A stretch of DNA of 64,000 nt. Source: Azotobacter beijerinckii. GTDB taxonomy: Bacteria; Pseudomonadota; Gammaproteobacteria; Pseudomonadales; Pseudomonadaceae. This document shows, piece by piece, positions 53,814-64,000 of the stretch. Position numbers and translations under genes: made by a program. The notes under the pieces are model-generated. The model saw nothing but the letters and a program-made list of their open reading frames with translations. It did not search any database and was not told where the DNA came from. The DNA lies in contig NZ_FOFJ01000005.1 of NCBI RefSeq assembly GCF_900110885.1, positions 69,894 to 133,893 on the forward strand, in the 5' to 3' direction. The number at the start of each line of letters is the position of its first letter. Position 1 is the stretch's first letter.

Positions 53814-54413
53814 TCAATGGGCGAACAGCAGGACGATCAGCAGCGGCAGCAGCAGGCCGAGGCCGGTCAGCGGCCAGGTACTCGGGCGGAAGGCGGCCTG
53901 GCGTTGCAACAGCAGCAGTCCGGTGAGACTGAAGATCCCGCAGAGCGCGGCGAACGCATCGATGAACCAGGTCCAGGCTTCGCCGGTGTTGCGGCCCTTG
54001 TGCAGGTCGTTGAGCCAGGCGATCCAGCCGCGGTCGGTGGACTCGTACTCCAGCGCGCCGGACTTGGGGTCCAGGCTCAGCCAGGCATCGACGCCCGGCC
54101 GGGCCAGGCCGATGTACAGCGTGCCGTCCGTCCATTCGGCCTCGCGCCCGGCCAAGCGGATATCCAGCTCGCCCTCCAGCCACTGCTGCAACGCCGGCGG
54201 CAGGCCGGCCTCGGGCGGTTCCGCCAGCAGGACGGCCTGCAGGGGCGGGGGTAGCCGGGCGCTGTGGTTTTCCACCTGCGGACGGCTTTCGATCTGCCCG
54301 GCGTGGTTGAGGGTGATGCCGGTGATGGCGAACAGCAGCATGCCCGCCAGGCAGAGGGCGGAGCTGATCCAGTGCCATTGGCGGAGGGTGCCGAGCCGGA
54401 AGGAGCGGGGCAT
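53814..54413 (-). CDS. PepSY-associated membrane protein
   Basis: This 199-residue protein has an N-terminal helix (WHWISSALCLAGMLLFAITGI), a periplasmic PepSY-like domain with WIAWLNDLHKGRNTG, and C-terminal helices. Similar proteins are linked to iron or copper reduction and siderophore use. I chose the ATG at 54413; a GTG at 54428 would add five residues. It heads a two-gene unit with the DUF2271 gene. Confidence 0.83.
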   Translation of the reverse strand: MPRSFRLGTLRQWHWISSALCLAGMLLFAITGITLNHAGQIESRPQVENHSARLPPPLQAVLLAEPPEAGLPPALQQWLEGELDIRLAGREAEWTDGTLYIGLARPGVDAWLSLDPKSGALEYESTDRGWIAWLNDLHKGRNTGEAWTWFIDAFAALCGIFSLTGLLLLQRQAAFRPSTWPLTGLGLLLPLLIVLLFAH

Positions 54414-54616
54414 TGCAAAGTCCTGCACGAAAGGGGTGAGCGCTACGGGGTCGGCACTTTATTGAGTTTTCGGCTGGGGCGCGAGAAATTTACAAACAGC
54501 AGGGATTCGCATTCCTGCCCCGGCCCGCCGAAGTGCAGAACCGGGCCGGATCCGGCGGCCGCAGCACGCCCTGGCGGCGCGCCACGAATCCCTCCAAGCG
54601 GGGGCAAGAGGCGAGG

Positions 54617-56923
<2,307 letters not shown>

Positions 56924-57043
56924 GGCAAGGACCGGGGCGGAGAAAAACGGGCGCGCAATATAGCACAAAAAATGAGCAGAAAGCCGAGCAAAACACTCGG
57001 CTATAGGCCGGGTTCCGCCCGCCCGGACGGGCCGGGCGCCCGG

Positions 57044-58120
57044 CTAGAAACGGTAGCGCCGCGGCACCCGCGCGGTCACCCGGGTGAGCAGCTCGTAGCC
57101 GATGGTGCCGCAGGCGCGGGCGACCTCGTCGACCGGAAGTCCGGCACCCCACAGCTCCACCGGATCGCCGACCCGCGCCTCGGGCAGTTCGCTCAGGTCC
57201 ACCGTCAGCATGTCCATCGACACCCGCCCGGCCAGCGGCGCGCGCCGCCCGTTGATCGCCAGCGGGGTGCCGGCCGGGGCGTTGCGCGGATAGCCGTCGG
57301 CGTAGCCGCAGCTCACCGTGCCGATCCGTGTCGGCCGCCCGGCTCGCCAGGTCGCGCCGTAGCCGACCGTTTCCCCGGCCGGCACCTCGCGGATGGCGAT
57401 CAGTTGCGCGGTCAGGGTCATCGCCGGCTGCAGGCCCAGCGCCGCGGCATCGCGCCCGGCGAAGGGGCTGGCGCCGTAGAGCATGATGCCCGGGCGCAGC
57501 CAGTCCAGGTGGGCCTGCGGCAGGCTGAGGATGGCCGCCGAGTTGGCCAGGCTGCGTCCGGCGAACGGCAGGTCGGCGAGGCTTTGGAAATGTTCCAGTT
57601 GCTGCGCGGTGAGTGGGTGGTTCGGCTCGTCGGCGCAGGCGAAGTGGCTCATCAGGTTCAGTTCGGCGACCTGGCGGGCGCCCTGCAGGCGGGCATGCCA
57701 GTCGCGCAGGTCCGGCGCGGAAAAGCCCAGGCGGTGCATGCCGCTGTCCAGCTTCAGCCAGAGCTTCAGCGGGCGCTCCAGCTCGGCGTCGAGCAGTGCC
57801 TCGGCCTGCTCGACGCCCTGCACCGCCACGTCCAGCCCGAGGTGGGCGGCGAGCTGGTATTCCGCCGGCTCGAAGCAGCCTTCCAGCAGCAGAATCCGCG
57901 CGCGGCTGTGCAGGGCGCGGACCTCGGCGGCCTCCTCCAGACAGGCCACGGCGAAGCCGTCGGCCTCGTCGTGCAGCGCCGTCACCACCTCGCGCACGCC
58001 GTGCCCGTAGGCATTCGCCTTGACCAGCGCGAAGGCCCGCGCCTGCGGCGCACAGCCTTTGGCCAAGGCATGGTTGTGGAGGATGGCGGCCAGATCGACC
58101 GTGGCGACAAGAGGGCGCAT
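57044..58120 (-). CDS. alr: Alanine racemase
   Basis: This 358-residue PLP enzyme makes D-alanine for peptidoglycan. Lys34 in LVKANAYGHG binds PLP, and VGYGATW holds the catalytic tyrosine of the other subunit. RPGIMLYGASP and VSMDML are also conserved. The ATG at 58120 gives the family N-terminus MRPLVATVDL. The frame is open upstream to 58309 without similarity. Confidence 0.95.
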   Translation of the reverse strand: MRPLVATVDLAAILHNHALAKGCAPQARAFALVKANAYGHGVREVVTALHDEADGFAVACLEEAAEVRALHSRARILLLEGCFEPAEYQLAAHLGLDVAVQGVEQAEALLDAELERPLKLWLKLDSGMHRLGFSAPDLRDWHARLQGARQVAELNLMSHFACADEPNHPLTAQQLEHFQSLADLPFAGRSLANSAAILSLPQAHLDWLRPGIMLYGASPFAGRDAAALGLQPAMTLTAQLIAIREVPAGETVGYGATWRAGRPTRIGTVSCGYADGYPRNAPAGTPLAINGRRAPLAGRVSMDMLTVDLSELPEARVGDPVELWGAGLPVDEVARACGTIGYELLTRVTARVPRRYRF

Positions 58121-58250
58121 GGGGCAGTCCTTGGTAAACGGGGGCGCCCATGGTACCCCGGCGGAGCGGTGGCGGGCGGGTTCCCGTTCGGGGAAGTAGC
58201 GGCGAACGTCGGGGAAGACCCCGGTCACCCCGGGAAATCTCCGAAAGTTC

Positions 58251-58259
58251 TGTGGATAA
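58251..58259 (-). promoter_or_regulatory. Consensus DnaA box (first of two)
   Basis: TGTGGATAA is the exact reverse complement of the E. coli DnaA box TTATCCACA. It lies 131 bp upstream of alr in the alr-rlmG spacer. Confidence 0.6.
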
Positions 58260-58431
58260 GATTGGGTACAAACTCCTCGCCCGAGGCCGGGCGGCGGTGG
58301 CCAGGACAATGGCCGGCACCCGCGCCCGAAGGAACGGAACCGGCGGTTTCTCTGGTGTCAAGGGCTGCGGCGACGGGACTCGGGGCGGCCGAAGGTGCTC
58401 TCCGCTTGCCCAGAAAAGTGCTGGCGCAGCC

Positions 58432-58440
58432 TGTGGATAA
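58432..58440 (-). promoter_or_regulatory. Consensus DnaA box (second of two)
   Basis: This is a second TGTGGATAA in the same orientation, 181 bp from the first. It sits in the loop of an inverted repeat, GCGCAGC at 58424-58430 and GCTGCGC at 58441-58447, about 50 bp past the rlmG stop. The 380-bp spacer holds no recognisable gene. Confidence 0.6.
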
Positions 58441-58500
58441 GCTGCGCACCGATGGCGCGGGCCCAGGTGGCGGCTCCGGGCGGAGCCGAGCGTTTCCGGT

Positions 58501-59610
58501 TCAGCGAGTCGCCTTGAGGATGACGAACTTGGGCGTCGCCGCCACCTGCTCGACGCGGGAGAACAGCTTCCTGAGCTTGACGTGGTAGCCCAGGTGGCGG
58601 TTGCCGACGATCCACAGCGCGCCGCCCGGCACCAGCGCCGCCCGCGCCTGCTGGAACATGCGCCAGGCGAGGAAGTCGCCGACCACCTGCTGCTGGTGGA
58701 ACGGCGGGTTGCACAGCACGACCTCCAGCGACTGCTCCGCCTGCCCGGCCAGACCGTCGGCGGCGCGGATCTCCACCGGCCGCGCGCCGAGCGCCGTGCG
58801 CCAGTTCTCTTCGGCCGACTGCACGGCCATATAGGACTCGTCGACCAGGGTCAGCCGCGCCTCGGGATTGGCCAGCGCGCAGGCGATGGCCAGCACCCCG
58901 TTGCCGCAGCCGAGGTCGGCGACCCGCGCATCGCCGAGGTTGCGCGGCTGGTGGGGGAGGAAGGCGCGGGTGCCGATGTCCAGCCCTTCGCGGCAGAACA
59001 GGTTGGCGTGGTTGACCAGCTCGACGGGCGGCTGGTCGAGGCGGTAGCGGCTCGGGTAGGGCGAGCGCGGGGCCGGTTTTTCTTCCGGCGTGGCGAACAG
59101 CAGGCGCGCCTTCTTCACCGCCAGCGAGGCCTGCAGCGGGCCGACGTAGCGCTCCAGCAGGTCGCCCGCGGCGCGCGGCAGGTGCTTGAGCATGGCGGCG
59201 GCGATCACCTGGGCGCCCGGCGCCAGCCGGCCGTGCAGGCGGATCAGTTGCTCCTCGAGCAGCGCCAGGGTCTTGGGCACGCGGATCAGCACCCGGTCGA
59301 AGGGGCCCTCGGCGACCGCGCTGGCCGGCACGAAGTCCACGGTGTCCGCCGCCAGGCCGTTGCGGCGCAGGTTGTCCTGCAGGGCCAGCCAGCCCAGGTG
59401 GGAGTCGCCGCTGCTGGTCACCCGGGCATGGCCCGCCAGGGCGCAGGCCAGCGCGCCGAAGGTGTCGTTGAGCAGCAGCACCCGCGCCTGGGCGGGCAGG
59501 TGCTGCAGCAGGTACTCGTCGGCGGCGTCGAAGGCCTGCAGGGGATCGTCGCGGCGTGGCGGCTGGCGCTGCAGCTCGAGGCGGGCGAACGGGGTATCGA
59601 GAATGGGCAT
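58501..59610 (-). CDS. rlmG: 23S rRNA m2G1835 methyltransferase
   Basis: This 369-residue tandem methyltransferase has a degenerate N-terminal domain (LLLNDTFGALACALAG) and an active C-terminal domain with DLGCGNGVLA and the base-flipping CNPPFHQQ motif. The N-terminus and internal LQAFDAADEYLLQ fit RlmG better than RsmC. It modifies 23S rRNA guanine 1835. The start at 59610 gives normal length; the longer open frame is GC-driven. Confidence 0.9.
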   Translation of the reverse strand: MPILDTPFARLELQRQPPRRDDPLQAFDAADEYLLQHLPAQARVLLLNDTFGALACALAGHARVTSSGDSHLGWLALQDNLRRNGLAADTVDFVPASAVAEGPFDRVLIRVPKTLALLEEQLIRLHGRLAPGAQVIAAAMLKHLPRAAGDLLERYVGPLQASLAVKKARLLFATPEEKPAPRSPYPSRYRLDQPPVELVNHANLFCREGLDIGTRAFLPHQPRNLGDARVADLGCGNGVLAIACALANPEARLTLVDESYMAVQSAEENWRTALGARPVEIRAADGLAGQAEQSLEVVLCNPPFHQQQVVGDFLAWRMFQQARAALVPGGALWIVGNRHLGYHVKLRKLFSRVEQVAATPKFVILKATR

Positions 59611-59708
59611 GGCGGGACGGCGCTTGTCTATACCAAAAGAGAGGCCAGCGCCTTTGCCGGGCGGTCGATCCGCCCCGGCCGCGAGCGCCGGCCCGGACAC
59701 AGTCATAG

Positions 59709-59735
59709 CGTTCGCCCGGATACCCGCGGCGAACG
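59709..59735. promoter_or_regulatory. 8-bp inverted repeat before the fpr gene
   Basis: CGTTCGCC and GGCGAACG are perfect inverted arms with an 11-base spacer, ending at the GAGGAG ribosome site of the reductase gene. It could be an operator for a redox regulator or a leader hairpin. Confidence 0.45.
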
Positions 59736-59746
59736 AGGAGCGAAGT

Positions 59747-60523
59747 ATGACCGCCAGCGAAGACAAGTTCACCCGGCAGACGCTGCTCGAGGTCTGGCCG
59801 TGGACGGATACCCTGTTCAGCCTGCGCTGCACGCGCCCGCCGGAGTTCCGCTTCCACGCCGGCCAGTTCGCCCGTCTCGGTCTCGGCAAGGCCGACGGCA
59901 ACAACGTCTGGCGCGCCTATTCGATGGTCTCGGCGCCGGCCGAGGAGCAGCTGGAGTTCTTCTCCGTGGTGGTGCCGGGCGGCGAGTTCACCAGCGAGCT
60001 GTGCCGCCTGAAACCCGGCGATGCGCTGTTCGTCGAACGCCAGCCCTACGGTTTCCTCACCCTCGAGCGCTTCCCCGACGGCCGCGACCTCTGGCTGCTG
60101 GCCTCCGGCACCGGGCTCGGGCCTTTTCTTTCGATCCTGCGCGATCCGGAGGTCTGGCGGCGCTTCGAACACATCCTGCTGGTGCACAGCGTGCGCACCG
60201 CGGGCGAGCTGGCCTACCGCGAGCAGATCGCCGAACTGCCGGCGCGCATGCAGGCGCCGGGTGGCCGGGAGCAACTGCGCTACCTGCCGCTGGTGACCCG
60301 CGAGAAGGTGCCCGGCGCCCTGCACGAGCGCATCACCACGCTGCTCGACAGCGGCGCGCTGGAGCGCGCCGCCGGCCTGCCGATCGAGCCGGCGCACTCG
60401 CGGCTGATGCTCTGCGGCAACCCGCAGATGATCAAGGACTGCCGGGCGCTGCTCAAGGCGCGCGGCCTGCAGCTCAGCCTGAACCGCCAGCCGGGCCAGG
60501 TGGCGGTGGAGAACTACTGGTAG
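59747..60523 (+). CDS. fpr: Ferredoxin/flavodoxin-NADP+ reductase
   Basis: This 258-residue FAD enzyme has the flavin motif WRAYSMVSAP, the NADP motif LLASGTGLGPFLSILRDP, LLVHSVRTAGELAYREQ and the C-terminal VAVENYW. It exchanges electrons between NADPH and ferredoxin or flavodoxin. It looks like the second (FprB-like) reductase of pseudomonads rather than the main Fpr. GAGGAG precedes the ATG. Confidence 0.9.
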   Translation: MTASEDKFTRQTLLEVWPWTDTLFSLRCTRPPEFRFHAGQFARLGLGKADGNNVWRAYSMVSAPAEEQLEFFSVVVPGGEFTSELCRLKPGDALFVERQPYGFLTLERFPDGRDLWLLASGTGLGPFLSILRDPEVWRRFEHILLVHSVRTAGELAYREQIAELPARMQAPGGREQLRYLPLVTREKVPGALHERITTLLDSGALERAAGLPIEPAHSRLMLCGNPQMIKDCRALLKARGLQLSLNRQPGQVAVENYW

Positions 60524-60563
60524 CGGCTGCCCCTTGGCCCGGACGGCCGGCGCTGGCAAAGTC

Positions 60564-60615
60564 GTATCCCTCAGGGCGGCCGTCTGGCCGCCGCCAAGCC
60601 TTGCGTGAGGGATAC
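60564..60615 (+). promoter_or_regulatory. Structured leader that can hide the tesB ribosome site
   Basis: GTATCCCTCA at 60564-60573 is perfectly complementary to TGAGGGATAC at 60606-60615, which contains the tesB ribosome site. Between them GGCGGCC and GGCCGCC (60575-60592) form a second hairpin. Together they make a bipartite stem that would block ribosome entry. Confidence 0.55.
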
Positions 60616-60619
60616 ACCG

Positions 60620-61492
60620 ATGACGGAGATTCTGGACAACCTGGTCGCCCTGCTGAGCCTCGAGCCCATCGAGGAAAACCTCTTCCGCGGCCGTAGCGAG
60701 GACCTCGGCCTGCGCCAGCTGTTCGGCGGCCAGGTGCTCGGCCAGTCGGTGTCGGCCGCCAGCCAGACGGTCGAGTCCGGTCGCCAGGTGCACTCGCTGC
60801 ACGGCTACTTCCTGCGCCCCGGCGATGCCAGCCTGCCGGTGCTCTACGAGGTCGACCCGCTGCGCGACGGCAAGAGTTTCAGCGCCCGGCGGGTCACCGC
60901 GATCCAGAAGGGCCGGCCGATCTTCACTTGCTGTGCCTCTTTCCAGACCGGCGAGGAGGGCCTCGACCACCAGCAGCCGGTCATGCCCGAGGTGCCGGGG
61001 CCGGAGGGGCTGATTTCGGAAACCGAGCTGGCGCGGCAGGTCGCCGACCGGCTGCCGGAGCGCCTCCACGACTGGGCGATCAGCGCCAAGCCGATCGAAA
61101 TCCGCCCGGTGACCCGGGTCAACCCCTTCTCCCCCGAGCCCTGCGCGCCGATCCGCCATGCCTGGTTCCGCGCCGACGGACGCTTGCCGGACGATCCGCA
61201 ACTGCACCGCTACCTGCTCGCCTACGCCTCGGATTTCTCCCTGCTGAACACCGCGCTGCAGCCGCACGGGGTGTCGGTTTTCCAGAAGTTCATGCAGGTG
61301 GCCAGCCTCGACCATGCCCTGTGGTTCCACGGCGACCTGCGCCTGGACGACTGGCTGCTGTTCGCGGTGGAGAGCCCCTGGAGCGCCAATGCCCGCGGCT
61401 TCGCCCGCGGCCACGTGTTCGACCGCCGCGGCCGGCTGGTCGCTTCCATGGCCCAGGAAGGCCTGATCCGCCGGCGCGAGGACTGGCAGTGA
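60620..61492 (+). CDS. tesB: Acyl-CoA thioesterase II
   Basis: This 290-residue double-hotdog enzyme hydrolyses acyl-CoA to free acid and CoA. LFGGQVLGQSVSAA, HSLHGYFLRPGD and the C-terminal SLDHALWFH and ARGFARGHVFD (Asp and Gln catalytic region) are typical. The start at 60620 follows GAGGGA. The HAD gene overlaps its stop by four bases. Confidence 0.93.
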   Translation: MTEILDNLVALLSLEPIEENLFRGRSEDLGLRQLFGGQVLGQSVSAASQTVESGRQVHSLHGYFLRPGDASLPVLYEVDPLRDGKSFSARRVTAIQKGRPIFTCCASFQTGEEGLDHQQPVMPEVPGPEGLISETELARQVADRLPERLHDWAISAKPIEIRPVTRVNPFSPEPCAPIRHAWFRADGRLPDDPQLHRYLLAYASDFSLLNTALQPHGVSVFQKFMQVASLDHALWFHGDLRLDDWLLFAVESPWSANARGFARGHVFDRRGRLVASMAQEGLIRRREDWQ

Positions 61493-62076
61493 GGTTCGCC
61501 GCGGCCCACTACTGGGTGTTCGACATGGACGGCACCCTGACCGTCGCCGTGCACGACTTCGCCGCCATCCGCCGCGCCCTGGAAATCCCCCCGGAGGACG
61601 ACATCCTCCATCACCTGGCCGCCCTGCCGGTGGCGCAGGCGGCGGCCAAGCACGCCTGGCTGCTCGAGCACGAGCGCGCGCTGGCCCTGGCTGCGCGCCC
61701 GGCCGCCGGCGCGCCGGAGCTGGTGCGTGCGCTGCGCGGGCGCGGCTGCCGCTTGGGCCTTTTGACCCGCAACGCCCACGAATTGGCCCTGCTCACCCTG
61801 CAGGCGATCGGTCTGGCCGACTGCTTCGCCCGCGCGGACATCGTCGGCCGCGACGAGGCGCCGCCCAAGCCCCATCCCGGCGGCCTGCTGCAGCTGGCCG
61901 CGGCCTGGGGCGTGGCGCCCGGAGCGCTGGTGATGGTCGGCGACTACCGCAACGACCTGGAGTGCGCGCGCGGCGCCGGGGCGCACGCCGTGCTGGTCTG
62001 CCCGGCGGCAAATCCCTGGCCCGAGCTGACCGACCGGCAGGTGCGCGACTGCTTCGAACTGCTCGCGCTGCTGTAG
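61489..62076 (+). CDS. HAD-family phosphatase
   Basis: This 195-residue HAD hydrolase has motif I VFDMDGTLT, motif II LLTRNA, and motif IV VGDYRNDLECARGAG. It is small and lacks a large cap, in the phosphoglycolate/phosphatase-like branch. The substrate is unknown. The start is GTG, overlapping the tesB stop, so it is coupled to tesB. Confidence 0.87.
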   Translation: MRFAAAHYWVFDMDGTLTVAVHDFAAIRRALEIPPEDDILHHLAALPVAQAAAKHAWLLEHERALALAARPAAGAPELVRALRGRGCRLGLLTRNAHELALLTLQAIGLADCFARADIVGRDEAPPKPHPGGLLQLAAAWGVAPGALVMVGDYRNDLECARGAGAHAVLVCPAANPWPELTDRQVRDCFELLALL

Positions 62077-62089
62077 CGCGCCGGCATCT

Positions 62090-62527
62090 TCAGCGTTGCG
62101 GATAGTCGGCGAGCACGCGCCGGCTGCCGTCCCGCGCGACGCCGATCACCTGGTAGGCATCCCGGCGGTCGCCGCTTTCCATGCCCGGCGAGCCGACCGG
62201 CATGCCCGGCACGGCGGCGCCGATCAGGTCCGGCTGGCGGCGCAGCCTGAGGATGTCGGCGGCCGGCACATGGCCCTCGACGAACCTGCCGTCGATCACC
62301 GCGGTGTGGCAGGAGCCCAGGCTGTAGGGCACGCCCAGGCGGGTCTTGATCTTGCTCATGTTCTCCTCGACGTGCTCGGTGACGGTGAAGCCGTTGGCCT
62401 GCAGATGGCGAATCCAGGTCTTGCAGCAGCTGCAGTAGGCATCGCGGTACACGTCGATGGCGATGGGCTCGGCGGCCTGGACGGCGGCGGCGAAGGCGAG
62501 GGCGGCGAGCAGGGCGAGACGGCGCAT
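62090..62527 (-). CDS. DUF411 metal-binding periplasmic protein
   Basis: This 145-residue protein has a signal peptide (about 18 residues) and the CSCCKTWIRHL motif of DUF411, plus LGSCHTAVIDGRFVEGHVPAADI. These proteins bind copper and help resistance or delivery to oxidases. No copper genes flank it. Confidence 0.9.
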   Translation of the reverse strand: MRRLALLAALAFAAAVQAAEPIAIDVYRDAYCSCCKTWIRHLQANGFTVTEHVEENMSKIKTRLGVPYSLGSCHTAVIDGRFVEGHVPAADILRLRRQPDLIGAAVPGMPVGSPGMESGDRRDAYQVIGVARDGSRRVLADYPQR

Positions 62528-62730
62528 GGGGATCTCCGGCTGGGGCAGGCGTGCAGCATAAACTCCGTGTCCCGGTGGCCCAAGCCTCGCCCGGTCCGGC
62601 GCGAATCTCCGCTGCGGCGAACCAATGGCCGCGCCGCGGGTCTTTTGTGGATTGACGCACGGATGGCCAACGGCTGCCTCGCCCGCGCTGGCGAGGGGCG
62701 GCGGCCCATCCCTTGATGGAGAGGATCGAC

Positions 62731-63246
62731 ATGCTTTTCGCCCGAATCATCCTGCTGGTTCAGGCCGTGGTCATGGGGGGCGTGGGTCTGGCCTACTGGC
62801 TGCGGCCCTACGAGATGGCCAACCTGAACGGCATGCTGCTGATGGAGGCGGTTTCGGCGAGCAATACCCGCGTCTACTACGGCGGGTTGCAGCTGGGCCT
62901 GGCGCTGTTCCTGCTGTGGTCGACCCGGCGCCCGGAGCGGCTGCGCAGCGCCCTGGTGCTGCTGGTCACCATGCAGACGGCGCTGGTGCTGGCGCGCCTG
63001 GGCGCGCTGTGGCTGGATGGCGGCGCCCTGCAGAGCCTGGACCTCGGCGCCTTGGCCTACAAGCTGGGCAGCGCGCTGCTGGCGCTGCTCGCCCTGTACC
63101 GGCTGAAGCCCGAATCCGAGGTGCCGTCCGTGCCGCCCTCGCCGGCGGAGCTGCCCCGAAGCGCGTTCGACGACGACGTCGAGCATCTGCCGCGCCGCCG
63201 CCAGGAGCCGTCGATCGACCTGCGCGGCGATCCGCCGGGGGACTGA
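62731..63246 (+). CDS. DUF4345-like membrane protein
   Basis: This 171-residue protein has about four hydrophobic helices in its first 125 residues (FARIILLVQAVVMGGVGLAYW and following) and a polar, acidic tail. The family call is tentative. I chose the ATG at 62731 because GGAGAGG lies six to seven bases before it; TTG at 62713 and ATG at 62716 are alternatives. It converges on trmA with 2 bp between. Confidence 0.65.
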   Translation: MLFARIILLVQAVVMGGVGLAYWLRPYEMANLNGMLLMEAVSASNTRVYYGGLQLGLALFLLWSTRRPERLRSALVLLVTMQTALVLARLGALWLDGGALQSLDLGALAYKLGSALLALLALYRLKPESEVPSVPPSPAELPRSAFDDDVEHLPRRRQEPSIDLRGDPPGD

Positions 63247-63248
63247 AT

Positions 63249-64000
63249 TCAGCGCCGCTCCAGCAGCACCCCGGCTTCCATGTGATGGGTGTAGGGGAAC
63301 TGGTCGAACAGTGCGCAGCGCACGATACGGTGCGTGTCGTGGAGCTGGGCGAGGTTCGCCGCGAGAGTTTCCGGGTTGCAGGAAATGTAGAGGATGCGCT
63401 CGAAGCGCCGGGTCAGCTCGCAGGTGTCCGGGTCCATGCCGGCGCGCGGCGGGTCGACGAACACGCTGCCGAAGTCATAGCCCTTCAGGTCGATGCCGGC
63501 CAGCCGGCGGAACGGGCGCACCTCGTTGAGCGCTTGGGTCAGCTCCTCGGCGGACAGGCGCACCAGGGTCACGTTGTCCACGCCGTTGCCTTCCAGGTTG
63601 GCCAGCGCGGCGTACACCGAGGTCTTGCTGATCTCGGTGGCCAGTACCCGGCGCACGCGGGTCGCCAGCGGCAGGGTGAAGTTGCCGTTGCCGCAGTACA
63701 GTTCCAGCAGGTCGTCGTCGCGCTCGCCGAGCGCCTCGAAGGCCCAGTTCAGCATCTTCCGGCAGACCGCGCCGTTGGGCTGGGTGAAGGCGCCCTCCGG
63801 CTGGCGGTAGCGGAAGCGCCGTCCGGCCACCTCCAGTTCCTCTTCCACGTAGTCGCGGCCGACGACGATCCGCTGGCCCCGCGAGCGGCCGACGATGCTC
63901 GCCCCCAGCTCCGCGGCGAGCTGCTCGGCGGCGGTCTGCCAGAGGGCGTCCAGCGGGCGGTGGTAGCACAGGGTGATCAGCGCGTCGCCGGCCAGGGTGG
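63249..64000 (-). CDS. trmA: tRNA (uracil-54-C5)-methyltransferase (5' part outside window)
   Basis: The visible 250 codons hold the C-terminal two thirds of Trm[16 protein letters not shown], the SAM motif [27 protein letters not shown] and [14 protein letters not shown] with the catalytic cysteine, and the final glutamate region [12 protein letters not shown]. It makes ribothymidine at position 54 of tRNAs. The start lies beyond the right edge. Confidence 0.95.
   Translation of the reverse strand, partial: TLAGDALITLCYHRPLDALWQTAAEQLAAELGASIVGRSRGQRIVVGRDYVEEELEVAGRRFRYRQPEGAFTQPNGAVCRKMLNWAFEALGERDDDLLELYCGNGNFTLPLATRVRRVLATEISKTSVYAALANLEGNGVDNVTLVRLSAEELTQALNEVRPFRRLAGIDLKGYDFGSVFVDPPRAGMDPDTCELTRRFERILYISCNPETLAANLAQLHDTHRIVRCALFDQFPYTHHMEAGVLLERR

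Noticed and set aside
58150..58500. A replication origin, because of two DnaA boxes
   Set aside because: There are only two boxes, no AT-rich unwinding region and no dnaA, dnaN or gyrB nearby.

Overview
The window is chromosomal DNA of a high-GC gammaproteobacterium of the Pseudomonas/Azotobacter group. Gene content and order (psd, rhdA, rsgA, orn, queG, nnr, tsaE, amiB, mutL, miaA, hfq, hflXKC, hisZ, purA, tRNA-Leu, rnr, rlmB, rpsF, rpsR, rplI, dnaB) match the Pseudomonas core chromosome as I remember it. The rhodanese has the 271-residue length, Cys230 and CQTHHRS loop that I recall for Azotobacter vinelandii RhdA, and motAB, which I remember between rhdA and rsgA in P. aeruginosa, is absent. 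An Azotobacter species is therefore my best guess. That is inference from memory, not a database match.

Region 1 (1-4.8 kb) reads leftward: a MazG-like pyrophosphohydrolase (partial), a periplasmic glutaminase-asparaginase, and the gltIJKL acidic amino acid ABC transporter behind a sigma-54 type promoter. The enzyme releases glutamate and aspartate that the transporter can import.

Region 2 (4.8-12.4 kb) is accessory and partly lower in GC. It holds a HEPN-domain protein, a small lipoprotein, a CsbD stress protein, an alpha/beta hydrolase, a solitary ClpP-like protease, a deleted IS6-type transposase relic, a KGG-like reading frame that seems frameshifted, and an acyltransferase-3 gene broken at two homopolymer tracts.

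Region 3 (12.4-18 kb) holds an ECF sigma factor and zinc-finger anti-sigma factor upstream of msrP-msrQ (periplasmic methionine sulfoxide repair), with the same promoter-like motif before the sigma gene and before msrP. A short-chain dehydrogenase, a thiolase and a KGG stress protein follow.

Region 4 (18-31 kb) holds gcvT and sdaA (glycine/serine breakdown), two membrane proteins, serB, fimX (degenerate c-di-GMP receptor for type IV pili), psd, rhdA, rsgA, orn and queG.

Region 5 (31-52 kb) is the rightward housekeeping superoperon from nnr to dnaB. It covers metabolite repair, tRNA modification, cell separation, mismatch repair, RNA chaperone, FtsH regulation, histidine and purine synthesis, RNase R, rRNA methylation, ribosomal proteins and the replicative helicase. 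Two tRNA-Leu(CAG) genes read leftward inside it. Strong hairpins sit directly before DUF2065, purA and dnaB.

Region 6 (52-64 kb) is mixed: an MFS transporter, a DUF2271/PepSY pair, ygiQ, alr, a spacer with two DnaA boxes, rlmG, an fpr-type reductase, tesB, a HAD phosphatase, DUF411 and DUF4345 proteins, and the 3' part of trmA. No rRNA genes, CRISPR arrays or intact mobile elements were seen.
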